A stretch of DNA of 64,000 nt. Source: Paenibacillus nuruki (GTDB taxonomy: Bacteria; Bacillota; Bacilli; Paenibacillales; Paenibacillaceae). The DNA lies in contig NZ_MDER01000075.1 of the NCBI RefSeq assembly GCF_001721045.1, positions 62,001 through 126,000 on the forward strand, in the 5' to 3' direction. The translations under genes and the position numbers were made by a program. The notes beneath the pieces were generated by a model. It was not told the origin of the DNA, searched no databases, and was given only the letters and a program-made list of their open reading frames with translations. Of the stretch, positions 18,711 to 27,971 are shown in pieces; the stretch's first letter is position 1, and the number at the start of each line of letters is the position of its first letter.

Positions 18711-21146
18711 TTGTTGTCTAAATATCTATATCGTTTATTTCTGATTATGGTGATATTGGGATCGTTACCTGTACTGGTAATCGGGATATTTTCTTATACG
18801 TTGGCGGCAGGTGATGTCGAGCAGAAAGTGCAAGATGGTAATGCACAATTATTAAATGAAACTCAATTACGTGTAGATCAAGTACTCAAAACATTGCAGT
18901 TGTCTGCTGTACAATATGTCAATTCGCCGTTTGTTACGGAAACGATGAAGCAACCTTTGCAATCGGGAGACTTTGAAAAAATACGTAATTTGACGACCGG
19001 ATTTAATAATTTGCAAACGATTACATCGCTAGATCAGATACGTTTAATTAACTTTGAGCATAACTGGGTAGTCTCAGGAACATCATTCAGTCAAGTATCT
19101 GATGCAGAAGATCAAAGTGTGCTTCGATCATACCGACACAATCGAAATAGCATGTTCTGGGTAACCGATACTTCAATAGCGAATAACGGATATACGTCAA
19201 ATATAGATATGATCTCAGAAGAGGAATTGGACTCAGGATCGCCTGAAAAGGAAACAAAGGTAACCAGTATGGTGTTCAAAATTCCACTATTACCTTCGAC
19301 CGGTGAACCACGCGGATTGTTAGTCTTGGATATTGCCAATGATGAAATTGATAATTGGGTCACCAGCAGTACACGTCTGGGACAAATATATGTGTTTGAT
19401 CAATACCAACAAGAATTTCTAGATAACGGTCAGAGTACACAATATCCTGGATTACAAAATGAAGTGTTTGCTCATGTTCATCAAGGAGAACGTCAAGGAT
19501 TTTTTAATTGGAAAAGTGAAGGTGAAGAAGTGGGAGTGACTTATTCTTCATCGACACTGAACGGATGGGTATATGTGTCTGTCGTATCTATAGGACAGAT
19601 TACGTCCCAGACAAGAAAAATAGCAGTATTAACGATTAGTGTCTGTGTAGCGATGTTATTGTTAACTGCACTGTTGGCTTTTCTCAGCAGTCGTCGTATG
19701 TATTCTCCTGTGTCTAAATTAATGCAGTTATTAGGTGCCAGTGACTCTGTAGATTATACCGGACGGCTCAAGGCAGAAGAGCCATCCACAGATACAGGGT
19801 ATAGACGATTATGGTTAGGTTACCGAAAAGGATTAGCCGGAGATCAACATAAGCCAGTGAAAAGACGAGATGAATTTGCTTATATTGGAGAACAAGTAGA
19901 GCGGATGCGCTTAACAGGGCGTGAGTTGGAAGAGCAGATTCGGGAACAGGTTCCGCAATTGCGAGAATTATCAGTGATTAAGTTGATCAGCGGGCAGATT
20001 CCTGCTAATGAATTTGAACGTCGCCGTCTGATCTATGGATTTCCTGAATCGGTTCGTTCTATGGCGGTATTGGTATTACAGATCGATACGGTACAAGGAA
20101 CACGGTATGAAGAAACCGATCGAGAACTGTTACTGTTTGCTATTAATAATATGGTGTCTGAATTGATTTCGGTGGAGCATCGCTTTAGTCCGGTATTGAT
20201 CGAACAATCTCAAGTTAGTATTCTGGTCCAACCCGCAGATAATGAAGATGCTACTTCGTGGTATCACAGTCAAGCAGAGCGAGTACGTACTCAGATTCAA
20301 GACTATTTATCGTTGTCAGTCAGTATCGGGATCAGCCGTCCATTTGAACATTATCAAGGAGCACCTGATGCCTATGGAGAAGGACTAGAAGCACTCAAGC
20401 AACGAATGAGTCTGGGCAACAAATTGATTATTCATTTTGAAGATATTGATCATAGTACGCCTATGGAAGTAGCAGTCTATACTCAGCTCAAACAGTTAGA
20501 AGATCGTATTATCCAATCGCTGCAAAATGGAGATTATGAGCAGACTCCACTGTATTTCGATGAATATATTCGTCATGTGATGGACAAAGAAATACATTTC
20601 CGCGATTATCCAGTATTACTAACCCAATTGGCTGCTCGTGTATATGAGATGGTACAGCAAAAAGGCGGAACTGTTAATGGAGTCTTAGGTAAAAAAGCAT
20701 CGCTGCATCGCTTGCTTGAACTACAGACGGTAGAAGAAATCAGACACTGGTTCACTCATGCACTATTTGAGCCGTTACAGCAATTTTTACAAAGCCAATC
20801 GGAGTCACAGTATATCAATATTGCCGATCAGATGATCCAGATTATCCAACAGCGATATGAACAAGATTTGTCCTTAGAAATGTGTGCAGAACAGCTTAAC
20901 TTTCATCCAGTGTATTTAAGTCGTGTTTTCAAAAAAGAAACAGGTATTAAGTTTAGTGATTATGTAGCTGAATATCGAATGAATCAAGCGAAGAAATGGT
21001 TAGAAACAACCGATTGGCGAATTGCAGATATCGCAGAAAAATTAAGCTACAGTAACACGACAGCCTTTATCCGTATTTTTCGTAAAATAGTAGGAACGAC
21101 TCCTGGTAAATATCGTGAAGAACATCGCAGTCGGAAGTTGATTTGA
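18711..21146 (+). CDS. Membrane-anchored AraC-family transcriptional regulator of the adjacent sugar importer
   Basis: The 811-aa protein has a membrane helix at about residues 8-30, an extracellular sensing region to about 300, and a second helix at about 305-328. A long cytoplasmic region follows, ending in an AraC/XylS double helix-turn-helix (about 710-805) with MCAEQLNFHPVYLSRVFKKETG and the IADIAEKLSYSNTTAF recognition stretch. This layout is common in Paenibacillus next to LplB/YtcP importers, where the regulator is thought to sense an extracellular sugar or the binding protein and activate the operon. The start is one of two adjacent TTG codons (18711 or 18714) after GGAGGGGA. It is followed by a terminator and then the transporter genes. 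Confidence 0.88.
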   Translation: MLSKYLYRLFLIMVILGSLPVLVIGIFSYTLAAGDVEQKVQDGNAQLLNETQLRVDQVLKTLQLSAVQYVNSPFVTETMKQPLQSGDFEKIRNLTTGFNNLQTITSLDQIRLINFEHNWVVSGTSFSQVSDAEDQSVLRSYRHNRNSMFWVTDTSIANNGYTSNIDMISEEELDSGSPEKETKVTSMVFKIPLLPSTGEPRGLLVLDIANDEIDNWVTSSTRLGQIYVFDQYQQEFLDNGQSTQYPGLQNEVFAHVHQGERQGFFNWKSEGEEVGVTYSSSTLNGWVYVSVVSIGQITSQTRKIAVLTISVCVAMLLLTALLAFLSSRRMYSPVSKLMQLLGASDSVDYTGRLKAEEPSTDTGYRRLWLGYRKGLAGDQHKPVKRRDEFAYIGEQVERMRLTGRELEEQIREQVPQLRELSVIKLISGQIPANEFERRRLIYGFPESVRSMAVLVLQIDTVQGTRYEETDRELLLFAINNMVSELISVEHRFSPVLIEQSQVSILVQPADNEDATSWYHSQAERVRTQIQDYLSLSVSIGISRPFEHYQGAPDAYGEGLEALKQRMSLGNKLIIHFEDIDHSTPMEVAVYTQLKQLEDRIIQSLQNGDYEQTPLYFDEYIRHVMDKEIHFRDYPVLLTQLAARVYEMVQQKGGTVNGVLGKKASLHRLLELQTVEEIRHWFTHALFEPLQQFLQSQSESQYINIADQMIQIIQQRYEQDLSLEMCAEQLNFHPVYLSRVFKKETGIKFSDYVAEYRMNQAKKWLETTDWRIADIAEKLSYSNTTAFIRIFRKIVGTTPGKYREEHRSRKLI

Positions 21147-21208
21147 GTAAATACGAGTTGAATTCAGCATATATAGAGGTTGAAAAAAGGTTATTGTGTT
21201 CCCAAAAA

Positions 21209-21252
21209 AAGAAGCTAAAACCCTGATACAGTAAGGATTGGCTTCTTTTTTT
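21209..21252 (+). terminator. Terminator after the AraC-family regulator
   Basis: AAAAGAAGC pairs with GCTTCTTTT around a 24-base loop, followed by a T run. It separates the regulator from the importer operon. Confidence 0.7.
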
Positions 21253-21318
21253 ACATATAAAGCTAAAATTGGATGATAGCCTGTTATTCTTCTGGAAGCG
21301 ACAATGAGTCTATACAAA

Positions 21319-21332
21319 TGTTAACGCTTTCA
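21319..21332 (+). promoter_or_regulatory. Catabolite-responsive element (cre) before the importer operon
   Basis: TGTTAACGCTTTCA matches the B. subtilis cre consensus TGWNANCGNTNWCA at every fixed position. It lies directly before the ribosome site of the first permease, a position where bound CcpA would block or road-block transcription. Confidence 0.75.
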
Positions 21333-21345
21333 AGGAGGGTGAAGG

Positions 21346-22305
21346 ATGGAAGCCAAATCGGTCAAATCATCTACACGGATACGTACAAAGGAACGTCAGG
21401 CGAACATGTCATGGAAAGAATTTTACAAAAATCGTTGGTTGTACATTATGTTATTGCCGGGAATTATTTATTTTGTCGTCTTTAAATATGTACCGATGTA
21501 TGGAATTGTGATGGCGTTTCAAGATTATGTTCCTTACCGAGGAATCTGGGAAAGCAATTGGGTAGGATTCAAGCATTTTGAACGCTTTTTCAGTGAACCG
21601 CAATTTTGGATGTTATTTCGCAATACGCTGATCTTAGCACTGTACAATATTATCTTCTTTTTTCCTTTACCTATTATTGTATCGTTGATGCTTAATGAAG
21701 TGGTGACGGAACGATTTAAACGGTTCGTCCAAACGTTAATCTATGTACCGCATTTTGTCTCATGGGTTGTCGTTGTTGGTGTATTTTATATGATCTTTAC
21801 CACAGAAGGTGGAATTTTAAACGAATTGATCTTTGCGATTACCGGACAAAAAATAGCATTTTTATTAGAACCCGGTTGGTTCCGTACGATGATTATTTCG
21901 CAATCGATATGGAAAGAAGTCGGTTGGGGAACGATTATTTTTCTAGCGGCTTTGTCAGGTGTAGATACTCAGTTATATGAAGCTGCCCGGATGGATGGAG
22001 CAAGTCGTTGGAGACAGTTATGGCATATCACATTACCAGCGATTCGCAGTACGATTATTATTTTACTTATTTTGCGTCTGGGTACGTTTTTGGATACCGG
22101 ATTCGAACAGATTTTCTTAATGCTGACTTCTACAAACCGTGATGTAGGGGAAGTGTTCGATACTTATGTATACGTCAAAGGGATGACTCAAGCCCAATAC
22201 AGTTACAGTGCCGCTGTGGGACTATTCAAATCTGTGATCGGCTTGCTACTGGTTGTCGGTGCTAATCAATTAGCCAAAAAATGCGGAGAAGAAGGCATTT
22301 ATTAA
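21346..22305 (+). CDS. Carbohydrate ABC transporter permease (LplB type)
   Basis: The 319-aa protein has six predicted membrane helices and starts with the typical Paenibacillus LplB pattern (NRWLYIMLLPGIIYFVVF, then YVPMYGIVMAFQDYVPYRG in shortened form). The permease EAA loop is present (LYEAARMDGASRWRQLWHI, about residues 205-225), which contacts the ATPase. It forms the channel with the next gene. CAAGGAGGGTG precedes the ATG. No ATP-binding subunit is encoded nearby; in B. subtilis such systems use the shared ATPase MsmX. The substrate is likely an oligosaccharide but is unknown. Confidence 0.93.
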   Translation: MEAKSVKSSTRIRTKERQANMSWKEFYKNRWLYIMLLPGIIYFVVFKYVPMYGIVMAFQDYVPYRGIWESNWVGFKHFERFFSEPQFWMLFRNTLILALYNIIFFFPLPIIVSLMLNEVVTERFKRFVQTLIYVPHFVSWVVVVGVFYMIFTTEGGILNELIFAITGQKIAFLLEPGWFRTMIISQSIWKEVGWGTIIFLAALSGVDTQLYEAARMDGASRWRQLWHITLPAIRSTIIILLILRLGTFLDTGFEQIFLMLTSTNRDVGEVFDTYVYVKGMTQAQYSYSAAVGLFKSVIGLLLVVGANQLAKKCGEEGIY

Positions 22306-22332
22306 TGTATCTATCGTCCGAAAGGAGACCAC

Positions 22333-23208
22333 ATGATGAAACAAGATCGTACATTAGGAAATCGGTTATTTGATTATACCAATCATACCTTGTTGTTATT
22401 GTTAGGGATTGTAACGGTATTACCTTTTATCTATATCACTGCTGTATCGTTTACCAGTCCAGCCGAAGTTGCTAAAGGAGGATTTATTCTTTTTCCCAAA
22501 GAATTCTCTCTTGCCGCTTATCGCTATATCTTCTCAACGTCTACACTACTGAACAGTCTATGGGTATCAATCTATATTACCGTACTTGGTACACTGATTA
22601 ACTTGCTACTGACGACATTGATGGCATACCCGTTATCTCGTCCTTATTTGCGAGGCAGAAAATACATCATGCTCGGTGTACTGTTCACCATGTTATTCAG
22701 TGGCGGAATGATTCCTACGTACTTTGTAGTCAATTCACTACATTTAACAGATACATTATGGTCGCTGATGATTCCCGGAGCGATTAGCGCTTTCAACTTA
22801 ATTGTACTCAAAAACTTTTTCCAACAGATTCCGGACGGACTGGAAGATGCCGCCAAGATTGATGGATGTAACGACGTATCGATCCTTTTCCGTATCGTCT
22901 TACCACTATCTTTACCAGCAATGGCAACCTTTGCACTGTTCTACTCTGTAGCTCACTGGAATAGCTTCTTCAGCGCTATTCTATATATCAACGACAGCGA
23001 CAAATGGCCTGTCCAAGTGTGGCTACGCGAAATCGTTATTCTCGCCCAAAGTCGAATCGGAGACACCAGTATCGAAGAAGCCGATATCCAACCACTCACG
23101 ATCCGAATGGCAGTAATCGTCTTCTCCACACTACCGATCTTAATGGTCTACCCATTCCTACAAAAACACTTTGCCAAAGGCGCACTCCTAGGCTCAGTCA
23201 AAGGCTAA
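22333..23208 (+). CDS. Carbohydrate ABC transporter permease (YtcP type)
   Basis: The 291-aa partner permease has an N-terminal helix (LLLLLGIVTVLPFIYITAVS, about 14-33), the AEVAKGGFILFPKEFS segment typical of YtcP/LplC proteins and an EAA loop at about residue 170 (GLEDAAKIDGCNDVSILFR). The start is ATG 22333 or the next ATG at 22336, both behind GAAAGGAGACC. It lies 27 bases after the first permease. A 496-base gap to the binding-protein gene follows, containing a tandem repeat and a structured element instead of a terminator. Confidence 0.93.
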   Translation: MMKQDRTLGNRLFDYTNHTLLLLLGIVTVLPFIYITAVSFTSPAEVAKGGFILFPKEFSLAAYRYIFSTSTLLNSLWVSIYITVLGTLINLLLTTLMAYPLSRPYLRGRKYIMLGVLFTMLFSGGMIPTYFVVNSLHLTDTLWSLMIPGAISAFNLIVLKNFFQQIPDGLEDAAKIDGCNDVSILFRIVLPLSLPAMATFALFYSVAHWNSFFSAILYINDSDKWPVQVWLREIVILAQSRIGDTSIEEADIQPLTIRMAVIVFSTLPILMVYPFLQKHFAKGALLGSVKG

Positions 23209-23459
23209 TATATTAATGATCCAATACATCTTAATTGCGTATTTAAAAATAACTTAAATAAGTTTGTGGATAGAAATCCCAAGTTACAACTATCCCAACA
23301 CATCCATAATCAAAAACCACATTCAATGCATTTCGATCCACTATTATTTGTATAAACCATTACAATCAATACTTTATCTAGAAAATGATTAACTCCAATA
23401 ATATCTGAACTCCAAATGCTCAAAACAAACAATCTCACTCATATCCAAAACCAATATCC
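23209..23459. other. AT-rich gap with no recognised feature
   Basis: This 251-base stretch after the second permease has no coding frame of note and no clear promoter or terminator. It leads into the octamer tract. Confidence 0.6.
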
Positions 23460-23523
23460 AAATCCTTAAATCTCTAAATCTCTAAATCTCTAAATCTCTA
23501 AATCTCTAAATGTCTAAATCTTT
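23460..23523 (+). repeat. Octamer tandem repeat AAATCTCT
   Basis: Five exact AAATCTCT units run from 23468 to 23507, with variant units before (AAATCCTT) and after (AAATGTCT, AAATCTTT). It directly precedes the hairpin element at 23543 and has a degenerate counterpart beside the other copy at 55.8 kb. Confidence 0.9.
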
Positions 23524-23542
23524 CCTGCTACCCCCACCCAAT

Positions 23543-23673
23543 GGTGCTGGGCGAAGGGGGAGATGGATTCTGAAAGTCGCCTTTAAGACTCGGATATCGA
23601 CCGTTTAGCGGTCAATCAAGATATCCGATCTTACCAGCGACGGCAAGAACCATCTCCCCCGAAGCCCTTCACC
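23543..23673 (+). repeat. Structured dispersed repeat, copy A
   Basis: The element folds on itself over its full length. GGTG/CACC and GGGC/GCCC are the outer pairs. GGGGGAGATGG (23556-23566) pairs with CCATCTCCCCC (23650-23660), and TTCT pairs with AGAA. Inside are GTCGC/GCGAC, CGGATATC/GATATCCG and a GACCG-TTTAG-CGGTC tip hairpin at 23599-23613. The 81-base core 23574-23654 is 75/81 identical to the reverse complement of 55628-55708. There is no T run after it. It sits 31 bases before the start of a lipoprotein gene, within the importer operon. Confidence 0.9.
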
Positions 23674-23704
23674 CCACCCCATCAATGAAAGGAGTTATCA
23701 ACAC

Positions 23705-25198
23705 ATGAAAAAACAAACAGCAACATTAATGTGCTTCATCCTAGCCACATCAACCGTACTCAGTGCATGTGGAAGCAAAGGCTCTCAAGGAGCTTCTGTC
23801 GATGATACAATCACTATGGCAATTTCTCAAGTCGGGGATATTCCTTCCGCAGGCAATCAAGTGCAACAAGAAATCGAAAAGTACACCGGCAAAAAAATAG
23901 ATGTACAGTGGATACCGAACTCCGCCTATGATGACAAAATCAATGTCATGATCGCTTCGGGAGATATGCCTGATATTTTGAAAGTAAACTACACACCTGC
24001 GGTCACCAATGCGATGCGTAATGATGTGTTCTGGGAAGTTGGCCCTTATCTCAAAGACTATCCCAACTTAGCTGCACAAGCCGATGTATTTTACGATAAC
24101 GTCAAAGTAGATGGCAAAATTTACGGGGTACCTCGCTTTTCCGATATTGCCCGTGCGACATTGATCTATCGCTCGGATTGGTTCAAAAAGCTGAAGCTAG
24201 ATGTACCGAAAAGCACAGAAGACTGGTACAACAATGTGAAAGCGTTAACATTAGATGATCCAGATGATAATGGCAAAAAAGATACGTATGGCATGATGCT
24301 ATTTAAAAAATATAATGAAGGCGAATATTCATTTACCACGCGTCTTGCTGTTAGTCTGGGTGCACCTAATAAGTGGAAAGTCGAAGAAGATGGTTCATTT
24401 ACGCCAGAATTTATGACAACAGAATATAAAGGTGTAATGGATCTACTGAAGCGTCTGTATGATGAGCAATTGATCAATCAAGATTTTGCTGTATTTGATT
24501 CGACTGAAGCAGACAAGAAATTCGATTCCGGTCTAACCGGTATGAAGATCGCTGTAGCACAAACGGCTAAAAGTCAGCTTGAACGATTACAAGAAAATGT
24601 ACCTGATGCAGAGATTGATCTTTCCAAGTTAGAAGGGCCAGACGGTTATCGTGTACCTGCGCAATCGGGTAATGCAGGCATTCTTGTATTCCCTAAAGTG
24701 TCTGTACCTACAGAAGAAGACCTCAAAGCACTTCTTTCTTTTTTGGATAAATTAATGGACCCTGAAATGTCTACATTGTTATTACGTGGAGTCGATGGCA
24801 AGCATTATAAAAAGTTAGACGATGGACGTGTGGAAATGACAGACTTTGCTGCTTTTCAGCGTGAAGTGAAGCCTTATCGTGATAATCTGCCATTGGTAGA
24901 AGGCTATAACGTACCTGCGCAAAAAGATACCAAGATTGGTGAAAAAGGAGTAGCGATGGCAAAAGAAATCACGCAGTATGCTGTTCCTAATCCAGCATTG
25001 ACATTGTATTCACCGACATATGAAGAACGTGGTGGTGATCTAGATCAACTGATCAATGATGCACAGACCAAATACATTATGGGCAAAATCGACGAGAACG
25101 GGTGGCAACAACAAGTGGAACTATGGAAAACATCAGGTGGCGATAAAGTGATGCAAGAATACGCAAGCTCTTACAAAGAACAGCAACAACAAAAGTAA
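23705..25198 (+). CDS. Extracellular sugar-binding lipoprotein (LplA type), first copy
   Basis: The 497-aa precursor has a short lipoprotein signal with the lipobox LSAC, so Cys at about residue 22 would be lipidated. The mature part is a type-1 solute-binding protein with GKKIDVQWIPNSAYDDKINV, NVMIASGDMPDI and YGVPRF motifs. It would capture the sugar for the LplB/YtcP permeases upstream. GAAAGGAG precedes the ATG. The next gene is a close paralogue. It is separated from the permeases by the repeat region but no terminator is seen. Confidence 0.92.
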   Translation: MKKQTATLMCFILATSTVLSACGSKGSQGASVDDTITMAISQVGDIPSAGNQVQQEIEKYTGKKIDVQWIPNSAYDDKINVMIASGDMPDILKVNYTPAVTNAMRNDVFWEVGPYLKDYPNLAAQADVFYDNVKVDGKIYGVPRFSDIARATLIYRSDWFKKLKLDVPKSTEDWYNNVKALTLDDPDDNGKKDTYGMMLFKKYNEGEYSFTTRLAVSLGAPNKWKVEEDGSFTPEFMTTEYKGVMDLLKRLYDEQLINQDFAVFDSTEADKKFDSGLTGMKIAVAQTAKSQLERLQENVPDAEIDLSKLEGPDGYRVPAQSGNAGILVFPKVSVPTEEDLKALLSFLDKLMDPEMSTLLLRGVDGKHYKKLDDGRVEMTDFAAFQREVKPYRDNLPLVEGYNVPAQKDTKIGEKGVAMAKEITQYAVPNPALTLYSPTYEERGGDLDQLINDAQTKYIMGKIDENGWQQQVELWKTSGGDKVMQEYASSYKEQQQQK

Positions 25199-25243
25199 AG
25201 CCAATCATGATTTTTATTCCACTATATTCAGGAGGATACCAAA

Positions 25244-26743
25244 ATGAAATTTGTGGTCAAACAAAGTGCATGCTGGACACTGACAGCAATATTGGCTTTC
25301 GGATTAACAGGTTGTGGCAATAGCGATCAAGGCGCTGCCACAGCAGACTCTTCAACAGTACGTATTTCGCTTATGCAAGTCGGTGATATTCCCAAAACTG
25401 GAAATGATATTGAGACAGGATTGGAAAAACATATCGGCAAAGATTTGGATATTCAATGGATTCCAAGCTCTGCTTTTAACGATAAAGTCAACGTGATGAT
25501 CGCTTCAGGCAATCTACCTCATATTATGAGATTGAATTATATTCCAACAACAGTGGGTGCGATTCGTTCAGATCAATTTTGGGAGATAGGACCGTATCTT
25601 AAAGACTATCCGAATCTAAGCGCTCAAGATCCTGAGTATTATAGCAATATCACAGTAGATGGCAAATTGTATGGAATCCCTAATTTCCGCGATATCGGAC
25701 GGGCTGCAATCGTGTATCGAAAAGACTGGTTTGATACATTGAAATTAGGTGTTCCGAAAAGTGTAGACGATTGGTACAATGCCGCCAAAGCGATAGCGAC
25801 TCAAGATCCTGATGGCAATGGTAAAAACGATACGTATGCTTTTCCATTATTCAAAACATATACCGAAGGTTCTCAAGCTCCATTGACCCGTATTGCAGTC
25901 AGTTTAGGTGGAGTCAATCGCTGGGGAGTAGATAACAGTGGTAAATTTACGCCTGAATTTATCACACCGCAATATACCGAGGTATTACAAATGATGCATC
26001 GTCTATATGCAGAAAAATTAATCAATGCCGATTTCCCATCACTGGATTCAACAGAAGCTGATAAAATGATGGCATCCGGTAGAATAGGGATGAAATTGAA
26101 TGGCGTAGCTACTAACGGCAAAAGTACACAACAGTTGCTGACAGCTGCTGTACCGGATGGTGTAGTGGATATTTCTCCATTTATAGGACCCGAAGGTATT
26201 CGGATAGCCGGTGAACCCGGTAACTTTGGCTTTCTGGCTTTCCCCAAAGCGACTGTACAAGATGAAGCTCAATTGAAAGATCTGTTAAGTACACTCGATA
26301 AATTAATGGACGAACCGACAAGTACATTACAATTACGTGGAATCGAAAATAAACATTATAAAAAAACAGCAGATGGTAAAACCGAATTTATCGATTTTGA
26401 CGGATACCAACGGGATGTGAAGCCATACCGTGATAATTTACTGAATATCGAAGGGTATAATGTGCCTGAATTAATCGACACTGAACTGGGAACTAAAGGT
26501 GTGAAATTATCGAAAGATGATCGCAAATATGCAGTCTCCAACCCGGCGTATAATCTGGTATCTGATATCTATACCGAACGTGGGCAAGAATTAGATCAGA
26601 TGATCAGTGATGCTCAGACCAAGTACATTATGGGTGAATTAGATGATGCTGGCTGGCAACAAGCGATTACAAGTTGGCGTACAGCAGGAGGAGATCAACT
26701 GATCAAAGAGTATGAAGAAGCATATGCCAAGTTGAATAAGTAA
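25244..26743 (+). CDS. Extracellular sugar-binding lipoprotein (LplA type), second copy
   Basis: The 499-aa precursor has the lipobox LTGC near residue 24. It aligns along its whole length with the preceding gene: QVGDIPKTGND against QVGDIPSAGNQ, DIQWIPSSAFNDKVNVMIAS against DVQWIPNSAYDDKINVMIAS, and the same end with TKYIMG...GWQQ. The two are thus a tandem duplication that has diverged. AGGAGGATACC precedes the ATG. Two binding proteins for one permease pair suggests related but distinct ligands. A terminator follows. Confidence 0.92.
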   Translation: MKFVVKQSACWTLTAILAFGLTGCGNSDQGAATADSSTVRISLMQVGDIPKTGNDIETGLEKHIGKDLDIQWIPSSAFNDKVNVMIASGNLPHIMRLNYIPTTVGAIRSDQFWEIGPYLKDYPNLSAQDPEYYSNITVDGKLYGIPNFRDIGRAAIVYRKDWFDTLKLGVPKSVDDWYNAAKAIATQDPDGNGKNDTYAFPLFKTYTEGSQAPLTRIAVSLGGVNRWGVDNSGKFTPEFITPQYTEVLQMMHRLYAEKLINADFPSLDSTEADKMMASGRIGMKLNGVATNGKSTQQLLTAAVPDGVVDISPFIGPEGIRIAGEPGNFGFLAFPKATVQDEAQLKDLLSTLDKLMDEPTSTLQLRGIENKHYKKTADGKTEFIDFDGYQRDVKPYRDNLLNIEGYNVPELIDTELGTKGVKLSKDDRKYAVSNPAYNLVSDIYTERGQELDQMISDAQTKYIMGELDDAGWQQAITSWRTAGGDQLIKEYEEAYAKLNK

Positions 26744-26807
26744 ATGATTAAATCAATAAATAGTTAGCGATAACGAAATATTTATCGAAATTATGCAATA
26801 GGATAGA

Positions 26808-26887
26808 TACCAAAAACTGTAATTACTTCTTGTTCTATTCTTATACTACAGAGTAGGCAATGAGGTGTGATTACAGTTTTTTTGGTA
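26808..26887 (+). terminator. Terminator after the importer operon
   Basis: ACCAAAAACTGTAAT pairs with ATTACAGTTTTTTTGGT around a loop of about 45 bases; the T run lies inside the 3' arm. Confidence 0.65.
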
Positions 26888-26987
26888 TGTCATCTCCATG
26901 CTTCGACGCTTTTACCGATCAATACATGCGTAGAAATAGATGGACTGGTTTATTAACAAGAAAAGAATGACTTACAGGAGGAACATC

Positions 26988-27839
26988 ATGAGTACAAAAC
27001 GTGTATTGATTACAGGTGCCAATTCCGGTATGGGACTTGCTTCTACTATCGAATTAGCGAAGCGTGGTTATGAAGTGATTATGGGCTGTCGTAACGAAGA
27101 ACGCGGACAACAAGCGTTACAAGAAGCACGTAAACAGAGTGATTCTGATCGAATTAGTCTTATGAAATGTGATCTAGGTTCTCTTAAACATATTCGAGAG
27201 TTTGCCGAAGAATTCAACCAAAAATATGATCGTTTGGATGTACTGCTTAACAATGCAGGGGTGGTGAATTTAAAGCGTCAGGAGACTGAAGATGGATTTG
27301 AAATGAGTATTGGTGTGAATCATCTAGGGCACTTTTTGCTGACTCATTTACTGTTGGATGCACTTCAAGCTTCTCCGCAAGGACGAATTGTTGTGGTCAG
27401 TTCAGGCGCTTACAAAATTGGTAAAATTCATTGGGATGATCCACATTTACATTATGGATATACTGTTATCAAATCGTATGCTCAATCCAAGCTTGCGAAT
27501 ATCTTTTTTACACGTGTTATGGCTGACAAGTTAAAAGATACAAATGTAACGATCAACTGCCTGCATCCTGGTGCAGTGGCTACGAATATTGGAGTCGATC
27601 GAGATACTGGATTCGGCAAGCGTATTTTGGCAGGAGTAGCGCATCTTCCTTTTTTCCAGACGCCAGAGCAAGGTGCCGAGACTGCTATTTTTCTAGTGGA
27701 TGATGAGACTGTTGCTCAACATTCGGGTGCTTATTATTATCGTAAACAGAATCATAAGCTGAAGTCCAAAGCCCTTGATGAAGCAGAAGCGCTTCGTTTT
27801 TGGGAATGGAGTAAAGAGCAGATAGGCTGGCAAGATTAA
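26988..27839 (+). CDS. Short-chain dehydrogenase/reductase
   Basis: The 283-aa protein is a classical SDR of the retinol-dehydrogenase-like type. It shows the dinucleotide motif TGANSGMG (about residues 10-17), NNAG (about 87-90), a catalytic Ser in VVVSSGAYK and the YAQSK pair with Tyr about 164. These use NAD(P)H to reduce or oxidise carbonyl or alcohol groups; the substrate cannot be read from sequence. The ATG at 26988 follows AGGAGGAAC; an open frame back to 26940 lacks a ribosome site. It is a single-gene unit. Confidence 0.9.
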   Translation: MSTKRVLITGANSGMGLASTIELAKRGYEVIMGCRNEERGQQALQEARKQSDSDRISLMKCDLGSLKHIREFAEEFNQKYDRLDVLLNNAGVVNLKRQETEDGFEMSIGVNHLGHFLLTHLLLDALQASPQGRIVVVSSGAYKIGKIHWDDPHLHYGYTVIKSYAQSKLANIFFTRVMADKLKDTNVTINCLHPGAVATNIGVDRDTGFGKRILAGVAHLPFFQTPEQGAETAIFLVDDETVAQHSGAYYYRKQNHKLKSKALDEAEALRFWEWSKEQIGWQD

Positions 27840-27971
27840 TAAGAATGATCATTTTAAAATGATGTCATTTGTTGTGCAATCTATCTTACATCATGATGGA
27901 TCTACTGTTACAATAGAAGCATCTGGTATCCAGTAGGATCAGAATAAACATAGAAAGGATGATGATATAGA

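Noticed and set aside
23460-23523. CRISPR-like array
   Set aside because: The octamers are directly adjacent with no spacers; it is a simple tandem repeat.
23543-23673. Structured repeat as a rho-independent terminator
   Set aside because: The stem is strong but no T run follows, and the next operon gene starts 31 bases later.
27848-27863. Palindrome ATCATTTTAAAATGAT after the SDR gene
   Set aside because: Pure AT-rich palindrome with no T run and no loop-forming bases; too weak to call a terminator or operator.
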